Shown here in pieces: positions 1 through 10,194 of a DNA stretch of 62,872 nt. The translations under genes were made by a program, and so were the position numbers. The stretch's first letter is position 1, and every line of letters begins with the position of its first letter. The notes under the pieces were generated by a model. It did no database searches, was not told where the DNA came from, and was given only the letters and a program-made list of their open reading frames with translations. The DNA is from Pseudomonas sp. UBA2684 (GTDB taxonomy: Bacteria; Pseudomonadota; Gammaproteobacteria; Pseudomonadales; Pseudomonadaceae): positions 114,302 through 177,173 of the forward strand of contig DELY01000036.1 in the NCBI GenBank assembly GCA_002354655.1. The letters run 5' to 3'.

Positions 1-309
1 ACATTGGGTTATCGGCAGGGCGAGCCGGTAACGGCGGTGTGGTACATCGATATTGACGGTTGGCAATACCTCGACAAACGTCATCTGCTGCTGGGTACTG
101 GGCCGGGGCGCTCGTATCTGGTCGAGTTCTCCTATCCCTGTCGCAATCTGAGCTTCAGTAACCTGATTAGCTACAGCACCACGGTCGGTTCCCTGACCAC
201 GCTCGACAGGATTGTGTCGATCGACTCCAGCGGCTTCCCCGAGTATTGCTTGATCGGCGGCCTCTACCGCTTGGAAAAACTGCCGAAGGTCAGCGCGCCG
301 GCCAGTTGA
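1..309 (+). CDS. DUF6491-like protein, 3' end (partial)
   Basis: The reading frame is open from the first base, so the gene is cut by the window edge and its true start is not visible. The visible part of about 102 residues has the pattern seen in DUF6491 proteins: an aspartate-rich W-x-x-L-D segment, an R-x-Y-L-V-E-F strand, a single PCRNL cysteine motif, a 'T-x-x-D-R-I-V' strand and a second cysteine near the C-terminus (EYCLIGG). These are small, usually secreted proteins of unknown function. Family assignment is by pattern memory only. Confidence 0.55.
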   Translation, partial: TLGYRQGEPVTAVWYIDIDGWQYLDKRHLLLGTGPGRSYLVEFSYPCRNLSFSNLISYSTTVGSLTTLDRIVSIDSSGFPEYCLIGGLYRLEKLPKVSAPAS

Positions 310-340
310 CGCGTTGTAGGCGTGGGGCTACGCGCCCGGT

Positions 341-1171
341 TCAGGGTTTGAAGGCGCCGATGAAGATCGCCGGGTCGACCCGCGCATCGTTGAGGCTGAC
401 GTTCCAGTGCAGGTGCGGGCCGGTGGCGCGCCCAGTGGCACCGACCTTGCCGAGCACGCCGCCGCGCGGCAGTTCGTCGCCGAGCTTCACGCTGATTTCC
501 GAGAGGTGGCAGAACATGCTGATCAGGCCCTGGCCGTGGTCGACGAAGACGGTTTTGCCGTTGAAGAAGTAGTCGCCGAGCAGAATCACTGTGCCGGCGG
601 CCGGTGCCTTGATCGGCGTGCCACGGTTGGCGGCGAAATCCAGCCCGGAGTGCGGATTGCGCTCCTCGCCATTGAAGAAGCGGCGCAGGCCGAAGGGGCT
701 GGAGAGCGGCCCGTTGACCGGCTTGTCGAACAGCAGGTTACTTGGCTGGCGGGTGCTGAACTGCTGGTAGGCACGGGTCTGCTCAGCCAGTTCGCGCTCG
801 ATGCGCGCAAGGTTCTTGGCGTTCGGGTTGACCTGCTGCTGGTTCTTGAGGGTGATGCGCTGCTCGACGTAGGTCTTGCTGCCAATCTGGAAGCTCAGCG
901 GCTGGCTGCCGTTGACCATGATCTGCTGGGTGCCTGGCTTGCTGGTCAGCGGCAGGCCGACGATGGCGATCCAGCGCTGCCCATCTTCATGAATGGTCAG
1001 TACCGGTTTGTCCTGGTAGCGCACCGTGGGCGCGCTGCTGGCGGGGCCGAGGTCGACCACGGCGACGCCGCCGGGGACCGGTTTATTCAGCAAGCGGCTG
1101 ATAAAGCCGTCGGCATGGGCGGGCAGGGCGAGACACAGAATAGTGGCGAGAGCAAGCAGGCGCATGGGCAT
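341..1171 (-). CDS. M23 family metallopeptidase (LytM-type peptidoglycan endopeptidase)
   Basis: 276 residues. An N-terminal signal peptide (MPMRLLALATILCLALPAHA) directs export. The middle is a strand-rich domain, then a coiled segment around residues 110-140. The C-terminal LytM domain has the zinc motifs: NPHSGLDF (H-x3-D) and the downstream GPHLHWNV (H-x-H). All metal ligands look intact, so this should be an active DD-endopeptidase or an envelope amidase activator. A second in-frame ATG lies two codons downstream; neither start has a strong Shine-Dalgarno. It lies just downstream of xseA on the same strand with a 34-base gap, so cotranscription is plausible. Confidence 0.9.
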   Translation of the reverse strand: MPMRLLALATILCLALPAHADGFISRLLNKPVPGGVAVVDLGPASSAPTVRYQDKPVLTIHEDGQRWIAIVGLPLTSKPGTQQIMVNGSQPLSFQIGSKTYVEQRITLKNQQQVNPNAKNLARIERELAEQTRAYQQFSTRQPSNLLFDKPVNGPLSSPFGLRRFFNGEERNPHSGLDFAANRGTPIKAPAAGTVILLGDYFFNGKTVFVDHGQGLISMFCHLSEISVKLGDELPRGGVLGKVGATGRATGPHLHWNVSLNDARVDPAIFIGAFKP

Positions 1172-1205
1172 ATCCGTAGGGTCGATGACGCGTTCGGCGT
1201 GTTAA

Positions 1206-2585
1206 TCAATCCAGCAGCGACAAGGTCGCCGGCTGCACGTGGTTGTCCTCGACCCGTACGTGCAATTCGCCTTCGCCCAGGCGGGCCTTCAGGCGTTGGC
1301 CGGGGCGGGTGTCGGCGGCACGGCGGATGGCGCGGCCGCGTTCGTCGAGGAGAATGCTGTAGCCGCGCCCGAGGGTCGCCAGTGGGCTCACCGCGTTGAG
1401 TGTCTGCATCTGGCTGTGCAGGTGCAGGCGGCGCTCTTTCAGGCCTTCGCGCATGGCGCGGGGCAGGCGCTCGGCCAGGCTGTCGAGACGTTGGCGCAGC
1501 AGGCTCAGGTTGCGCCCCGGATGCTGCCCGGCCAGGCGTGTGTGCAGGCGTGCCAGGCGCTCGCGGCGACTGTTCAGTTGCCGTTCGAAGGCGCGCCTCA
1601 GGCGCATGTCCAGGTCATCCACGCGCTGAGCCTGCTGGCGCAGGCGTTCGCCGGGGTGACGCAAGCGCCGCTGCAAGCCGTCCAGGCGCATGCGCTCGCG
1701 CTCCAGGCGGTGTTGCATGCGCAGCTTGAGGCGTCGCTTGAGGGTGTCAAGGCGTTGCACCAGTTCGCTGCTGTCGGGGGCCAATAGTTCGGCGGCGGCC
1801 GAGGGCGTCGGTGCGCGCACGTCGGCGACGAAATCGCTGATCGATACGTCGGTCTCATGGCCCACGGCGCTGACGATCGGCGTTGTGCAGGCATCGATGG
1901 CGCGGGCCACGGCTTCTTCGTTGAAGCACCAGAGGTCTTCCAGCGAGCCACCACCACGGGCCAGGATCAACGCATCGAAACCCTGGCGGTCGGCCAGTTG
2001 CAGGGCGCGGACGATCTGTGCGGTGGCGTCGCGGCCCTGTACGGCGGTGGGGATCAGGGTCAGCTCGACCTGCGGTGCGCGGCGGCGGAATACGCTGATG
2101 ATGTCGCGGATCACCGCGCCGGTCGGCGAGCTGACGATGCCGATGCGCTTGGGGTGTGCAGGCAAGGCGACTTTGCGTTCGGTCGCAAACAGCCCCTCGG
2201 CGCTGAGTTTTTCCTTCAAGGCCTCGAAGGCCAGGCGCAGCGCGCCATCGCCGGCCGGCTCGACGGCATCGAGAATCAGCTGGTAATCGCCGCGGCCCTC
2301 GAACAGCGAAACTTTGCCGCGCACCTTGACCGCCAAGCCGTCACGCAGGGCTTGGCGCACTTTCGCCGCGTTCTGCCGGAACAAGGCGCAGCGCACCTGC
2401 GCCTGACTGTCTTTGAGGGTGAAGTAGATATGCCCGGACGCCGGCTTGGCCAGGTTGGAGATTTCCCCTTCGACCCAGATACCGGAGAACACGTCCTCCA
2501 GCAGCAGGCGTGCGCGGTTGTTGAGCTGGCTGACGCTGAGCACTTCGCGGTCGAGGTTCAGGCGCTGGAACGGGTCTTTGATCAT
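1206..2585 (-). CDS. xseA: Exodeoxyribonuclease VII large subunit
   Basis: 459 residues, the usual length for XseA. The N-terminus holds the OB-fold (VSQLNNRARLLLEDVF...VEGEIS). The central catalytic domain has the conserved ARGGGSLEDLWCFNEE and GHETD motifs, and the long C-terminal half is Arg/Leu/Glu-rich coiled coil typical of the family. With XseB it degrades single-stranded DNA to oligonucleotides in both directions in the cytoplasm, in repair. XseB is not in this window. The position upstream of guaB on the opposite strand is common in Pseudomonas. Confidence 0.97.
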   Translation of the reverse strand: MIKDPFQRLNLDREVLSVSQLNNRARLLLEDVFSGIWVEGEISNLAKPASGHIYFTLKDSQAQVRCALFRQNAAKVRQALRDGLAVKVRGKVSLFEGRGDYQLILDAVEPAGDGALRLAFEALKEKLSAEGLFATERKVALPAHPKRIGIVSSPTGAVIRDIISVFRRRAPQVELTLIPTAVQGRDATAQIVRALQLADRQGFDALILARGGGSLEDLWCFNEEAVARAIDACTTPIVSAVGHETDVSISDFVADVRAPTPSAAAELLAPDSSELVQRLDTLKRRLKLRMQHRLERERMRLDGLQRRLRHPGERLRQQAQRVDDLDMRLRRAFERQLNSRRERLARLHTRLAGQHPGRNLSLLRQRLDSLAERLPRAMREGLKERRLHLHSQMQTLNAVSPLATLGRGYSILLDERGRAIRRAADTRPGQRLKARLGEGELHVRVEDNHVQPATLSLLD

Positions 2586-2627
2586 GGGGCGCTATGATAA
2601 GCCGGGTGCGTGGCGAGCGCGAAACTT

Positions 2628-3506
2628 CTAGCGCCCATCGAGCAGCCTTGCCAGCAGCCAGGCGGCAACCGGGCCGAGTGTGTGTTGACGCGACCAGACC
2701 ACGTCAACGGGGACGCGCTTGGGCCAGCCGTTGATGGGCAATTCCTGCAATTGGCCGGCGCCGTGGGCCGCCACCAACTGGCGCGGCAGCGCGCTCCAGC
2801 CGAATCCCAGGGCCGCCATTTCCAGCAGCAGCAGGTAGTCGGGGGCCGACCAGCAGCGTCCGCCACTGCCGGGTAGATCGTCAGAGGGGGTTTCGCTGGC
2901 GGCCACGCTGCTCAGGCGTAGCACGCGCCAATGCGCCAGGTCTTCCGTGGTCACCTGTGCCAGCGCGGCCAGTGGGTGGCTGCTAGCGACGAACAGACCG
3001 AATTCGGCACTGCTGGCCACACTGGCATGGGCGATGTTGGGCGGGTAGTCGGGTTGCGCGGCGAGCAAGCCGAGCTGAGCACGATTCTGGCTTACCAGAT
3101 CGAGCACATCGGCGTGCTCGGCGATCAGGCACTCGAACTCCAGGTCGGGGTAACGCTGGTCGAGTTCGACCAGGCGCGCTTGGTACTGTTTGGGCTGGTA
3201 GGCATCGGACAGCGCCAGCGTCAGCCGTGCTTCCTGCCCATCGGCCAGTTGTGCGGCGTGACGCGCCAGGCGATCACTGGCGGCCAGCACTTCATTGGCG
3301 TGGGCGAGCAGGCTGGCGCCGGCCTCGGTCAATGCGAGGCGACGTGGGCCGCGCTGAAACAGTTCTACGCCAAGGTCGACTTCAAGGCGGGCGACCGCTT
3401 CGCTGATGGTCGACTGACTCTTGCCAAGGCGCCTCGCAGCAGCACTGAGCGAACCGCAGTTGGCCGCCTGAGCGAAGGCTTGGAGTGCTTCCGGGGAAAT
3501 ATTCAT
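2628..3506 (-). CDS. LysR-family transcriptional regulator, probable regulator of the divergent PACE gene
   Basis: 292 residues from the ATG at 3506, chosen because the LysR winged-helix domain begins right there (MNISPEALQAFAQAANCGSLSAA); an upstream in-frame extension to 3587 would run into the divergent gene's leader. The helix-turn-helix (SAAARRLGKSQSTISEAVARLE) is followed by a periplasmic-binding-protein-like effector domain. It is divergent from the PACE efflux gene at 3602. In Acinetobacter the PACE gene aceI is controlled by a divergent LysR protein (AceR); by analogy this protein probably activates its neighbour, but that is inference. Confidence 0.88.
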   Translation of the reverse strand: MNISPEALQAFAQAANCGSLSAAARRLGKSQSTISEAVARLEVDLGVELFQRGPRRLALTEAGASLLAHANEVLAASDRLARHAAQLADGQEARLTLALSDAYQPKQYQARLVELDQRYPDLEFECLIAEHADVLDLVSQNRAQLGLLAAQPDYPPNIAHASVASSAEFGLFVASSHPLAALAQVTTEDLAHWRVLRLSSVAASETPSDDLPGSGGRCWSAPDYLLLLEMAALGFGWSALPRQLVAAHGAGQLQELPINGWPKRVPVDVVWSRQHTLGPVAAWLLARLLDGR

Positions 3507-3545
3507 ATCGGTTTTGCCGATGGCAGCTGGTTTGTTGATGGCTAG

Positions 3546-3558
3546 ATTACCGATGAAT
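3546..3558. promoter_or_regulatory. Candidate LysR operator (T-N11-A) between lysR and PACE gene
   Basis: The 13-mer ATTACCGATGAAT has the ATT-N7-AAT dyad typical of LysR T-N11-A boxes and lies in the 95-base gap between the divergent lysR and PACE genes. Short motifs of this kind occur by chance; placement is the main support. Confidence 0.35.
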
Positions 3559-3601
3559 ATAGCGCCCAGCCAACCCACGTCGATCAATGAGGTGATTTCC
3601 C

Positions 3602-4087
3602 ATGAGTCGCACCATCAACCTGCTGCAGCGCTCCTGGCGTGAACGTATCGGGCACGCGCTCGCCTTCGAAACCATTGCCCTGGTGATTTGTGCCCCGGCC
3701 CTGGCCTTGCTGATGGACAAGCCGCTGGTGCACCTGGGGGTACTGACCCTGATGTTTGGCTCGGTGGCCATGCTCTGGAACATGTTGTTCAACGTATTGT
3801 TCGACAACGCGCAGCAGCGTCTGGGGTTCCACCGTGGCCTGCTGGCACGTATTAGCCATGCGCTGCTGTTCGAGATCGGCTTGATTGTCGTGCTGGTGCC
3901 GCTGGCCGCTTGGTGGCTGTCGATCAGCCTGTTCGAAGCACTGCTGCTGGACATCGGCCTGATCCTGTTTTTCCTGCCCTACACCATGGGCTTCAACTGG
4001 GTCTATGACGTACTGCGGGCACGCTGGCTGCGCCGTTGTGAGGCGTCTCGCGGCGAATCGTGTGAGCTGTCATCGAGCACTCGCTGA
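3602..4087 (+). CDS. PACE (proteobacterial antimicrobial compound efflux) transporter
   Basis: 161 residues with four hydrophobic helices arranged as two repeats of the bacterial transmembrane pair domain. Each repeat starts with the diagnostic R-x-x-H-A-x-x-F-E pattern: RIGHALAFETIAL (Glu at residue 23, equivalent to the essential proton-coupling glutamate of AceI) and RISHALLFEIGLI. PACE proteins are inner-membrane proton-coupled exporters of chlorhexidine, acriflavine and short-chain diamines. The protein is slightly longer than typical because of a hydrophilic C-terminal tail rich in Arg, Glu and Ser. A GAGGTG ribosome site precedes the ATG. Confidence 0.92.
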   Translation: MSRTINLLQRSWRERIGHALAFETIALVICAPALALLMDKPLVHLGVLTLMFGSVAMLWNMLFNVLFDNAQQRLGFHRGLLARISHALLFEIGLIVVLVPLAAWWLSISLFEALLLDIGLILFFLPYTMGFNWVYDVLRARWLRRCEASRGESCELSSSTR

Positions 4088-4213
4088 GGGCGGCCACTGT
4101 ACCGGCGCCGCGTTGGCAGCCATCGATTTTCGACGAGCAGGGCGGTGTCGGGCTTGATTTGCCCGCGCCAACTCATAAGCTGCCGGCACCGCTTGCCTGC
4201 AACCCGAGTCGCC

Positions 4214-4765
4214 ATGACCACGCAATCCATTTTCGTGCCACAGATTTCCACCTTCCCCGGCCATGAGGCCAAGGCGCGGGCGATACTGCGCTGGTTGGCC
4301 AAGCGCGAGATCGTCGAGGCACTGCCAACCACCTCTGGCCTCGGGGCGAAAGGCATGGCCTACGCAATCGGTCCAGGGGCGCGGCATGTGGTCGAGCAGC
4401 CGCAGCATCTGCCATTTGATCTGTCGGTCAATGGGCTGGAAATCATCACGCGCCGCTGCATCTATACGCCGACCGAGGGCTTTCTCGAAGAGGCGGGCTG
4501 CCCCGAATGCCGCAAGGAAGTCGGCGAGGCGCTGTTCGACAGCCTGGATGAATGGATGCCTGGGCATACCGATAACTTCATCTGCCCGGAGTGCGGGCAC
4601 GAAGACGACATCAATGGCTTTCTGTTTTTGCAGCCCTGCGGTTTTTCCAACCTTGGCTTTATCTTCAATAACTGGGGCGCGGCGCGCTTCACCCGCGGTT
4701 TTCTCGAAGAGTTCGCCGAGCGCCTGGGTTACCCGGTGTCGCTGGTGAGTTGCACGGCCGAGTAG
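4214..4765 (+). CDS. Conserved protein with two CPxC zinc-ribbon pairs, function unknown
   Basis: 183 residues from the ATG at 4214; the longer upstream frame lacks coding character. No signal peptide or membrane segment is present, so it is probably cytoplasmic. Two cysteine pairs, CPEC in AGCPECRKE (near residue 98) and CPEC in FICPECGHE (near residue 128), could bind one zinc. The C-terminal part is aromatic-rich (FSNLGFIFNNWG). Similar Pseudomonas proteins are often mislabelled 'sugar ABC transporter ATPase', but no Walker motif exists here. It stands alone on its strand, downstream of the PACE gene. Confidence 0.75.
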   Translation: MTTQSIFVPQISTFPGHEAKARAILRWLAKREIVEALPTTSGLGAKGMAYAIGPGARHVVEQPQHLPFDLSVNGLEIITRRCIYTPTEGFLEEAGCPECRKEVGEALFDSLDEWMPGHTDNFICPECGHEDDINGFLFLQPCGFSNLGFIFNNWGAARFTRGFLEEFAERLGYPVSLVSCTAE

Positions 4766-4797
4766 CCCAGAGGGGCTCATCCGTGAGCCTGAAACGG

Positions 4798-5129
4798 TTA
4801 AAAATCGACGCTGGCCGACAGCCGCAGTTCCCGCGACCCACCGACGTCGAATATTCCTTGCGCTCGTAAGCCAGGCTTATGCATAGATCCGCGCCGAAAT
4901 TGCGCCAAGAGCCCTCGTGCGCCGTTCGGCGATCAGGCGCTGGGCGACGCCGCTGTCGTCCAGCGCGCCAGTGGTGTCGAGCATGACGTTGCCGCCGCCC
5001 TGGCTTCACGGGGGCGTGGGCAGCTCCAGCGGGGTGCTGGTTGCAGCGGCGAAGCTGCCGGCAGCGGGCATCAGGGCGAGGGTGAAGCGCCAGCGGGGCT
5101 GGGCGGGCGTGAAGCGCGTATGGGTCATT
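4798..5129 (-). pseudogene. Decayed outer-membrane beta-barrel protein gene
   Basis: Reading leftward from an ATG at 5129 there is a short export-signal-like start (MTHTRFTPAQPRWRF...SFAAAT) that hits a stop after about 40 codons. Further on, in another frame, comes ISLAYERKEYSTSVG, and after one more frameshift SRELRLSASVDF followed by a stop at 4798. A terminal phenylalanine after alternating residues is the classic outer-membrane barrel ending. Start and end of one secreted barrel protein therefore seem to survive around a large internal deletion and frameshifts. The parent family is not recognised. Confidence 0.5.
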
Positions 5130-5190
5130 TGCTGCTTAGGTGCAGGTGTTCTTAATGGTCATTATCGTATGTGGCTTGGTTGTCATCTGA

Positions 5191-6768
<1,578 letters not shown>

Positions 6769-6906
6769 AAAATCGATTTTCCGCTGCTGCGCTCGAATAG
6801 GTGGCGTTGGAAGGAGGCTCGAAATGCTCATTGGCTACAGCCAACTGCGCTTCCTCACCTCCTTCCGCCTTGCCTCTTCTTCGCTCGCGACGTGGCAAAT
6901 CGATTT
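6769..6906. repeat. Nested-hairpin intergenic element between guaB and guaA
   Basis: The 138-base element is bounded by two ClaI-like palindromes, AAAATCGATTTT (6769-6780, directly after the guaB stop) and AAATCGATTT (6897-6906). Inside, GGAAGGAGG (6809-6817) pairs with CCTCCTTCC (6858-6866), and the enclosed loop contains the hairpin TTGGC-taca-GCCAA (6831-6844). It may be a REP-like repeat or a structured RNA within the guaBA transcript. The remaining 90 bases to guaA show nothing clear. Confidence 0.6.
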
Positions 6907-6996
6907 TTGTGAAGTTTGATAAGGCACGGGGCTGTTGCTGTTGAGAACGACGGGGCAGCCCCGAGTCATTTGTGAATTCCGCTACGAGAGACGGCC

Positions 6997-8577
6997 ATGG
7001 CCCACCCTGATATTCACGCCCATCGCATCCTGATTCTGGACTTCGGCTCCCAATACACTCAGTTGATTGCCCGTCGCGTGCGCGAGATTGGCGTGTACTG
7101 CGAACTGCACCCGTTCGACATGAGCGACGAAGACATTCGTGCCTTCGCTCCGCGCGGCATCATCCTCGCCGGTGGCCCGGAGTCGGTGCATGAAGCCGGC
7201 AGCCCGCGCGCGCCGAAAGCCGTGTTCGACCTCGGCGTGCCGGTTTTCGGTATCTGCTACGGCATGCAGACCATGGCCGAACAACTGGGCGGCAAGGTTG
7301 AAGGCTCGGACGTGCGTGAGTTCGGTTATGCCCGCGTCGATATCGTTGGCAAGGCCCGCCTGCTCAACGGCATCGAAGACCACGTCGATGACGACGGCGT
7401 GTTCGGCCTCGATGTGTGGATGAGCCACGGCGACAAAGTCACCGCCATGCCGGCCGGCTTCCATATTCTCGCCAGCACCCCGAGCTGCCCGATCGCCGCC
7501 ATGGCCGACGACAGCCGCGGTTACTACGGCGTGCAGTTCCACCCGGAAGTGACCCACACCAAGCAGGGCGGTCGCATCCTCTCGCGTTTCATCCTGGAAA
7601 TCTGCGGCTGTGAAGCGCTGTGGACCGCCTCCAACATCGTTGAAGACGCCATCGCCAGCGTGCGCGCCCAGGTCGGTAGCGCCAACGTGCTGCTCGGCCT
7701 GTCCGGCGGCGTGGATTCATCGGTCGTCGCGGCGCTGCTGCACAAAGCCATCGGCGATCAGCTGACCTGCGTATTCGTCGACAACGGCCTGCTGCGCCTG
7801 CACGAAGGCGAGCAGGTGATGGCCATGTTCGCCGAGAACATGGGCGTCAAGGTGATTCGCGCCAACGCCGAGGAGCAGTTCCTCAACAACCTGGCAGGCG
7901 AGGCGGACCCGGAGAAGAAGCGCAAGATTATCGGCCGCACCTTTATCGACGTGTTCGATGCCGAGTCCTGCAAACTGGACAACATCAAATTCCTCGCCCA
8001 GGGCACCATTTACCCGGACGTGATCGAGTCGGCCGGCGCGAAAAGCGGCAAGGCCCACGTGATCAAGTCGCACCACAACGTCGGTGGTCTGCCGGAAGAG
8101 ATGAACCTGAAACTGGTCGAGCCACTGCGCGAACTGTTCAAGGACGAAGTGCGTCGCCTGGGTCTCGAGCTCGGCCTGCCGTACGACATGGTTTACCGTC
8201 ACCCATTCCCGGGGCCAGGCCTCGGCGTGCGCATCCTTGGTGAAGTGAAGAAGGAATACGCCGACCTGCTGCGTCGCGCCGACCATATCTTTATCGAAGA
8301 GCTGCGCAAGGCCGACTGGTACCACAAAGTCAGCCAGGCCTTCGTAGTGTTCCAGCCGGTGAAGTCGGTGGGTGTGGTCGGTGACGGTCGTCGTTACGCC
8401 TGGGTCGTCGCCCTGCGCGCCGTGGAAACCATCGACTTTATGACTGCCCGTTGGGCGCACCTGCCTTACGAGCTGCTGGAAACCGTCAGCGGCCGCATCA
8501 TCAACGAGATCGAAGGCATCTCCCGCGTCACCTACGACGTGTCGAGCAAGCCGCCTGCCACCATCGAGTGGGAGTGA
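6997..8577 (+). CDS. guaA: GMP synthase (glutamine-hydrolysing)
   Basis: 526 residues. It converts XMP to GMP using glutamine and ATP. The N-terminal class-I amidotransferase domain has the nucleophile in GICYGMQ (Cys87) and the HPEVTHT His/Glu pair. The ATP pyrophosphatase domain follows with the P-loop [14 protein letters not shown], then the GMPS dimerisation domain ending in PPATIEWE. The gene is intact although a mobile element is inserted immediately behind it; guaA-specific islands characteristically preserve or rebuild the 3' end. Confidence 0.99.
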   Translation: MAHPDIHAHRILILDFGSQYTQLIARRVREIGVYCELHPFDMSDEDIRAFAPRGIILAGGPESVHEAGSPRAPKAVFDLGVPVFGICYGMQTMAEQLGGKVEGSDVREFGYARVDIVGKARLLNGIEDHVDDDGVFGLDVWMSHGDKVTAMPAGFHILASTPSCPIAAMADDSRGYYGVQFHPEVTHTKQGGRILSRFILEICGCEALWTASNIVEDAIASVRAQVGSANVLLGLSGGVDSSVVAALLHKAIGDQLTCVFVDNGLLRLHEGEQVMAMFAENMGVKVIRANAEEQFLNNLAGEADPEKKRKIIGRTFIDVFDAESCKLDNIKFLAQGTIYPDVIESAGAKSGKAHVIKSHHNVGGLPEEMNLKLVEPLRELFKDEVRRLGLELGLPYDMVYRHPFPGPGLGVRILGEVKKEYADLLRRADHIFIEELRKADWYHKVSQAFVVFQPVKSVGVVGDGRRYAWVVALRAVETIDFMTARWAHLPYELLETVSGRIINEIEGISRVTYDVSSKPPATIEWE

Positions 8578-8600
8578 AATCAGGACCTTCGGGGACTATC
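8560..8600. mobile_element. Putative left attachment junction (attL) of the ICE at the guaA 3' end
   Basis: The chromosomal gene order stops at the guaA stop codon and an integrase gene follows 300 bases later. The 3' end of guaA is an established insertion site for islands with tyrosine recombinases. The crossover probably lies in or just after ATCGAGTGGGAGTGA. The matching right copy was not found in the window, so the exact core cannot be defined here. Confidence 0.5.
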
Positions 8601-8847
8601 GGTACCTATCGATAAGATGCTGTAACGTGTTGATTTAAAATAAAATACGTCGCGGTATCTATCGGTGGCTATCGCCGGGCAGCAGTACTGACTGGCGGTA
8701 AGGGTGACGGTAGGAACTGGAGGCCGGATTAAGACCCTCCCGTTTACTATCGAGACCAAACCGGCCTTTGACGGTAAATCTCTCCTTGGGAAAGCTTCTG
8801 TTATGCGGCTTTCCCGGCATCAACAGGTCTCCTGACCCTTGACGGTA
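8596..8847. repeat. Direct repeats between guaA and int: candidate integrase arm sites
   Basis: Two copies of CTATCGGTnnCTATCG occur at 8596-8611 and 8659-8674, 63 bases apart. Three copies of TGACGGTA follow at 8705-8712, 8769-8776 and 8840-8847, about 64-71 bases apart. The spacing and position between attachment end and int fit arm-type binding sites for the recombinase or its directionality factor. The int promoter should lie in the same stretch. Confidence 0.5.
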
Positions 8848-8877
8848 AAAGCCGTCATGAACAGGAGAAAAACCTCG

Positions 8878-10134
8878 ATGCTTACCGACACCGCACTGCG
8901 CAATCTCAAGCCCAAAGCCAAGCCCTACAAGGCTTCCGACCGTGATGGTATGTACGTGACGGTATCGTCTACCGGTACCGTCACCTTTCGCTACGATTAC
9001 CGTCTCAACGGACGCCGGGAAACGCTGACCATCGGACGGTATGGCCCTGCGGGCATTTCGTTGGCCTTGGCTCGCGAAAAGCTGCTCGATGCCAAGCGCA
9101 TGGTCGCTCAGGGAAACTCACCCTCCCTGGAGAAGCAGAGGGCCAAGCGACGCCTGACAGCTGCCAAAACGTTCGGCGAGATACTGAAGCGTTGGCTGAC
9201 CGATGCGCGCATGGCCGACAGTACGCGGGCAATGCGCAAAAGCATCATCGACCGCGACATTCTGCCTGTCTTTGAGAACCGGCTCCTGATCGAAATCACT
9301 CCTGAGGATCTGCGGGGGCTGTGTGTCAAGGTGAAGGCTCGAGGTGCGCCGGCCACGGCCGTTCACATTCGTGACATCGTGAAGCAGGTGTATGCGTTCG
9401 CGACCCTGCATGGGGAGAAAGTCGACAATCCTGCCAACGATGTGAAGGCGGCCTCGATTGCTACCTTTGTGCCGAAAGATCGGGCGTTGACTCCGGCGGA
9501 GATACGCCTGGCCTTCCACCAGTTGGAGTCGATTGCGGCGTACCCCACCATTCGGTTGGCCTTGCGTCTGGTGCTGCTGACTCTGGTGCGCAAGAGCGAA
9601 TTGATCGAGGCGACCTGGGATGAGGTGGACTTTGAAAACGCCACCTGGACGATCTCGAAGCAGCGGATGAAGGGGCGTAATCCGCACGTGGTCTACCTAT
9701 CACGGCAGTCCCTGGATATTTTCGTGGCACTGCACACCTGTGCTGGTGGCTCCAAGTTCGTGCTGCCATCGCGCTATGAGATTTATCGCTGCATGTCGCA
9801 CGCAACGTTGAACCGGATCACGCAACTCATCGCATCGCGTGCCAAGGAGGCGGGACTGCCGCTGGAGCCATTCACGGTTCACGACCTGCGCAGGACAGGC
9901 TCTACGTTGCTTAACGAAGTAGGCTTCAATGGCGACTGGATCGAGAAGTGCCTGGCGCACGAGGATGGTCGTTCTTCGCGCTCGGTCTACAACAAAGCCG
10001 AATACGCCGAGCAGCGGCGGCACATGCTGCAGGAATGGGCAGATATGGTCGACGCCTGGATCGATGGTCGAACCCATGTGCCAAAACTGTTGCCGGATAA
10101 TGTGGTCGTGCCAGTGTTGAGTGCCGCAGTTTGA
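8878..10134 (+). CDS. int: Tyrosine recombinase/integrase of the ICE (P4-type, DUF4102 N-terminus)
   Basis: 418 residues from the ATG at 8878, chosen for its AGGAG site at 8863-8867; an upstream TTG at 8839 overlaps a repeat and is unlikely. The N-terminal DUF4102-like arm-binding domain (LTDTALRNLKPKAKPYKASDRDGMY...) is followed by a SAM-like core-binding domain and the catalytic domain: arginine in LVRKSELIEATWDEVDF, HDLRRTG box, LAHE, and the nucleophilic tyrosine in RSVYNKAEY. It is expected to insert and excise the element at guaA. It points rightward, convergent with the trb operon, unlike the usual Tn4371 layout. Confidence 0.93.
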   Translation: MLTDTALRNLKPKAKPYKASDRDGMYVTVSSTGTVTFRYDYRLNGRRETLTIGRYGPAGISLALAREKLLDAKRMVAQGNSPSLEKQRAKRRLTAAKTFGEILKRWLTDARMADSTRAMRKSIIDRDILPVFENRLLIEITPEDLRGLCVKVKARGAPATAVHIRDIVKQVYAFATLHGEKVDNPANDVKAASIATFVPKDRALTPAEIRLAFHQLESIAAYPTIRLALRLVLLTLVRKSELIEATWDEVDFENATWTISKQRMKGRNPHVVYLSRQSLDIFVALHTCAGGSKFVLPSRYEIYRCMSHATLNRITQLIASRAKEAGLPLEPFTVHDLRRTGSTLLNEVGFNGDWIEKCLAHEDGRSSRSVYNKAEYAEQRRHMLQEWADMVDAWIDGRTHVPKLLPDNVVVPVLSAAV

Positions 10135-10146
10135 AGGAAAGATATG

Positions 10147-10162
10147 GTTGTCAGTTGACAAC
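10147..10162. promoter_or_regulatory. Palindromic operator overlapping a -35 box
   Basis: GTTGTCAGTTGACAAC is an inverted repeat (GTTGTCA/TGACAAC) that contains the -35-like TTGACA (10155-10160). It lies 33 bases ahead of the HicA-like gene, so it is a good candidate for autoregulation by the downstream HTH protein. Confidence 0.45.
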
Positions 10163-10194
10163 TATATAGGTCATGCCAATACTGGAGATCATTG

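Noticed and set aside
8578-8877. tRNA gene as the integration target
   Set aside because: No cloverleaf could be formed; guaA is the more likely target.
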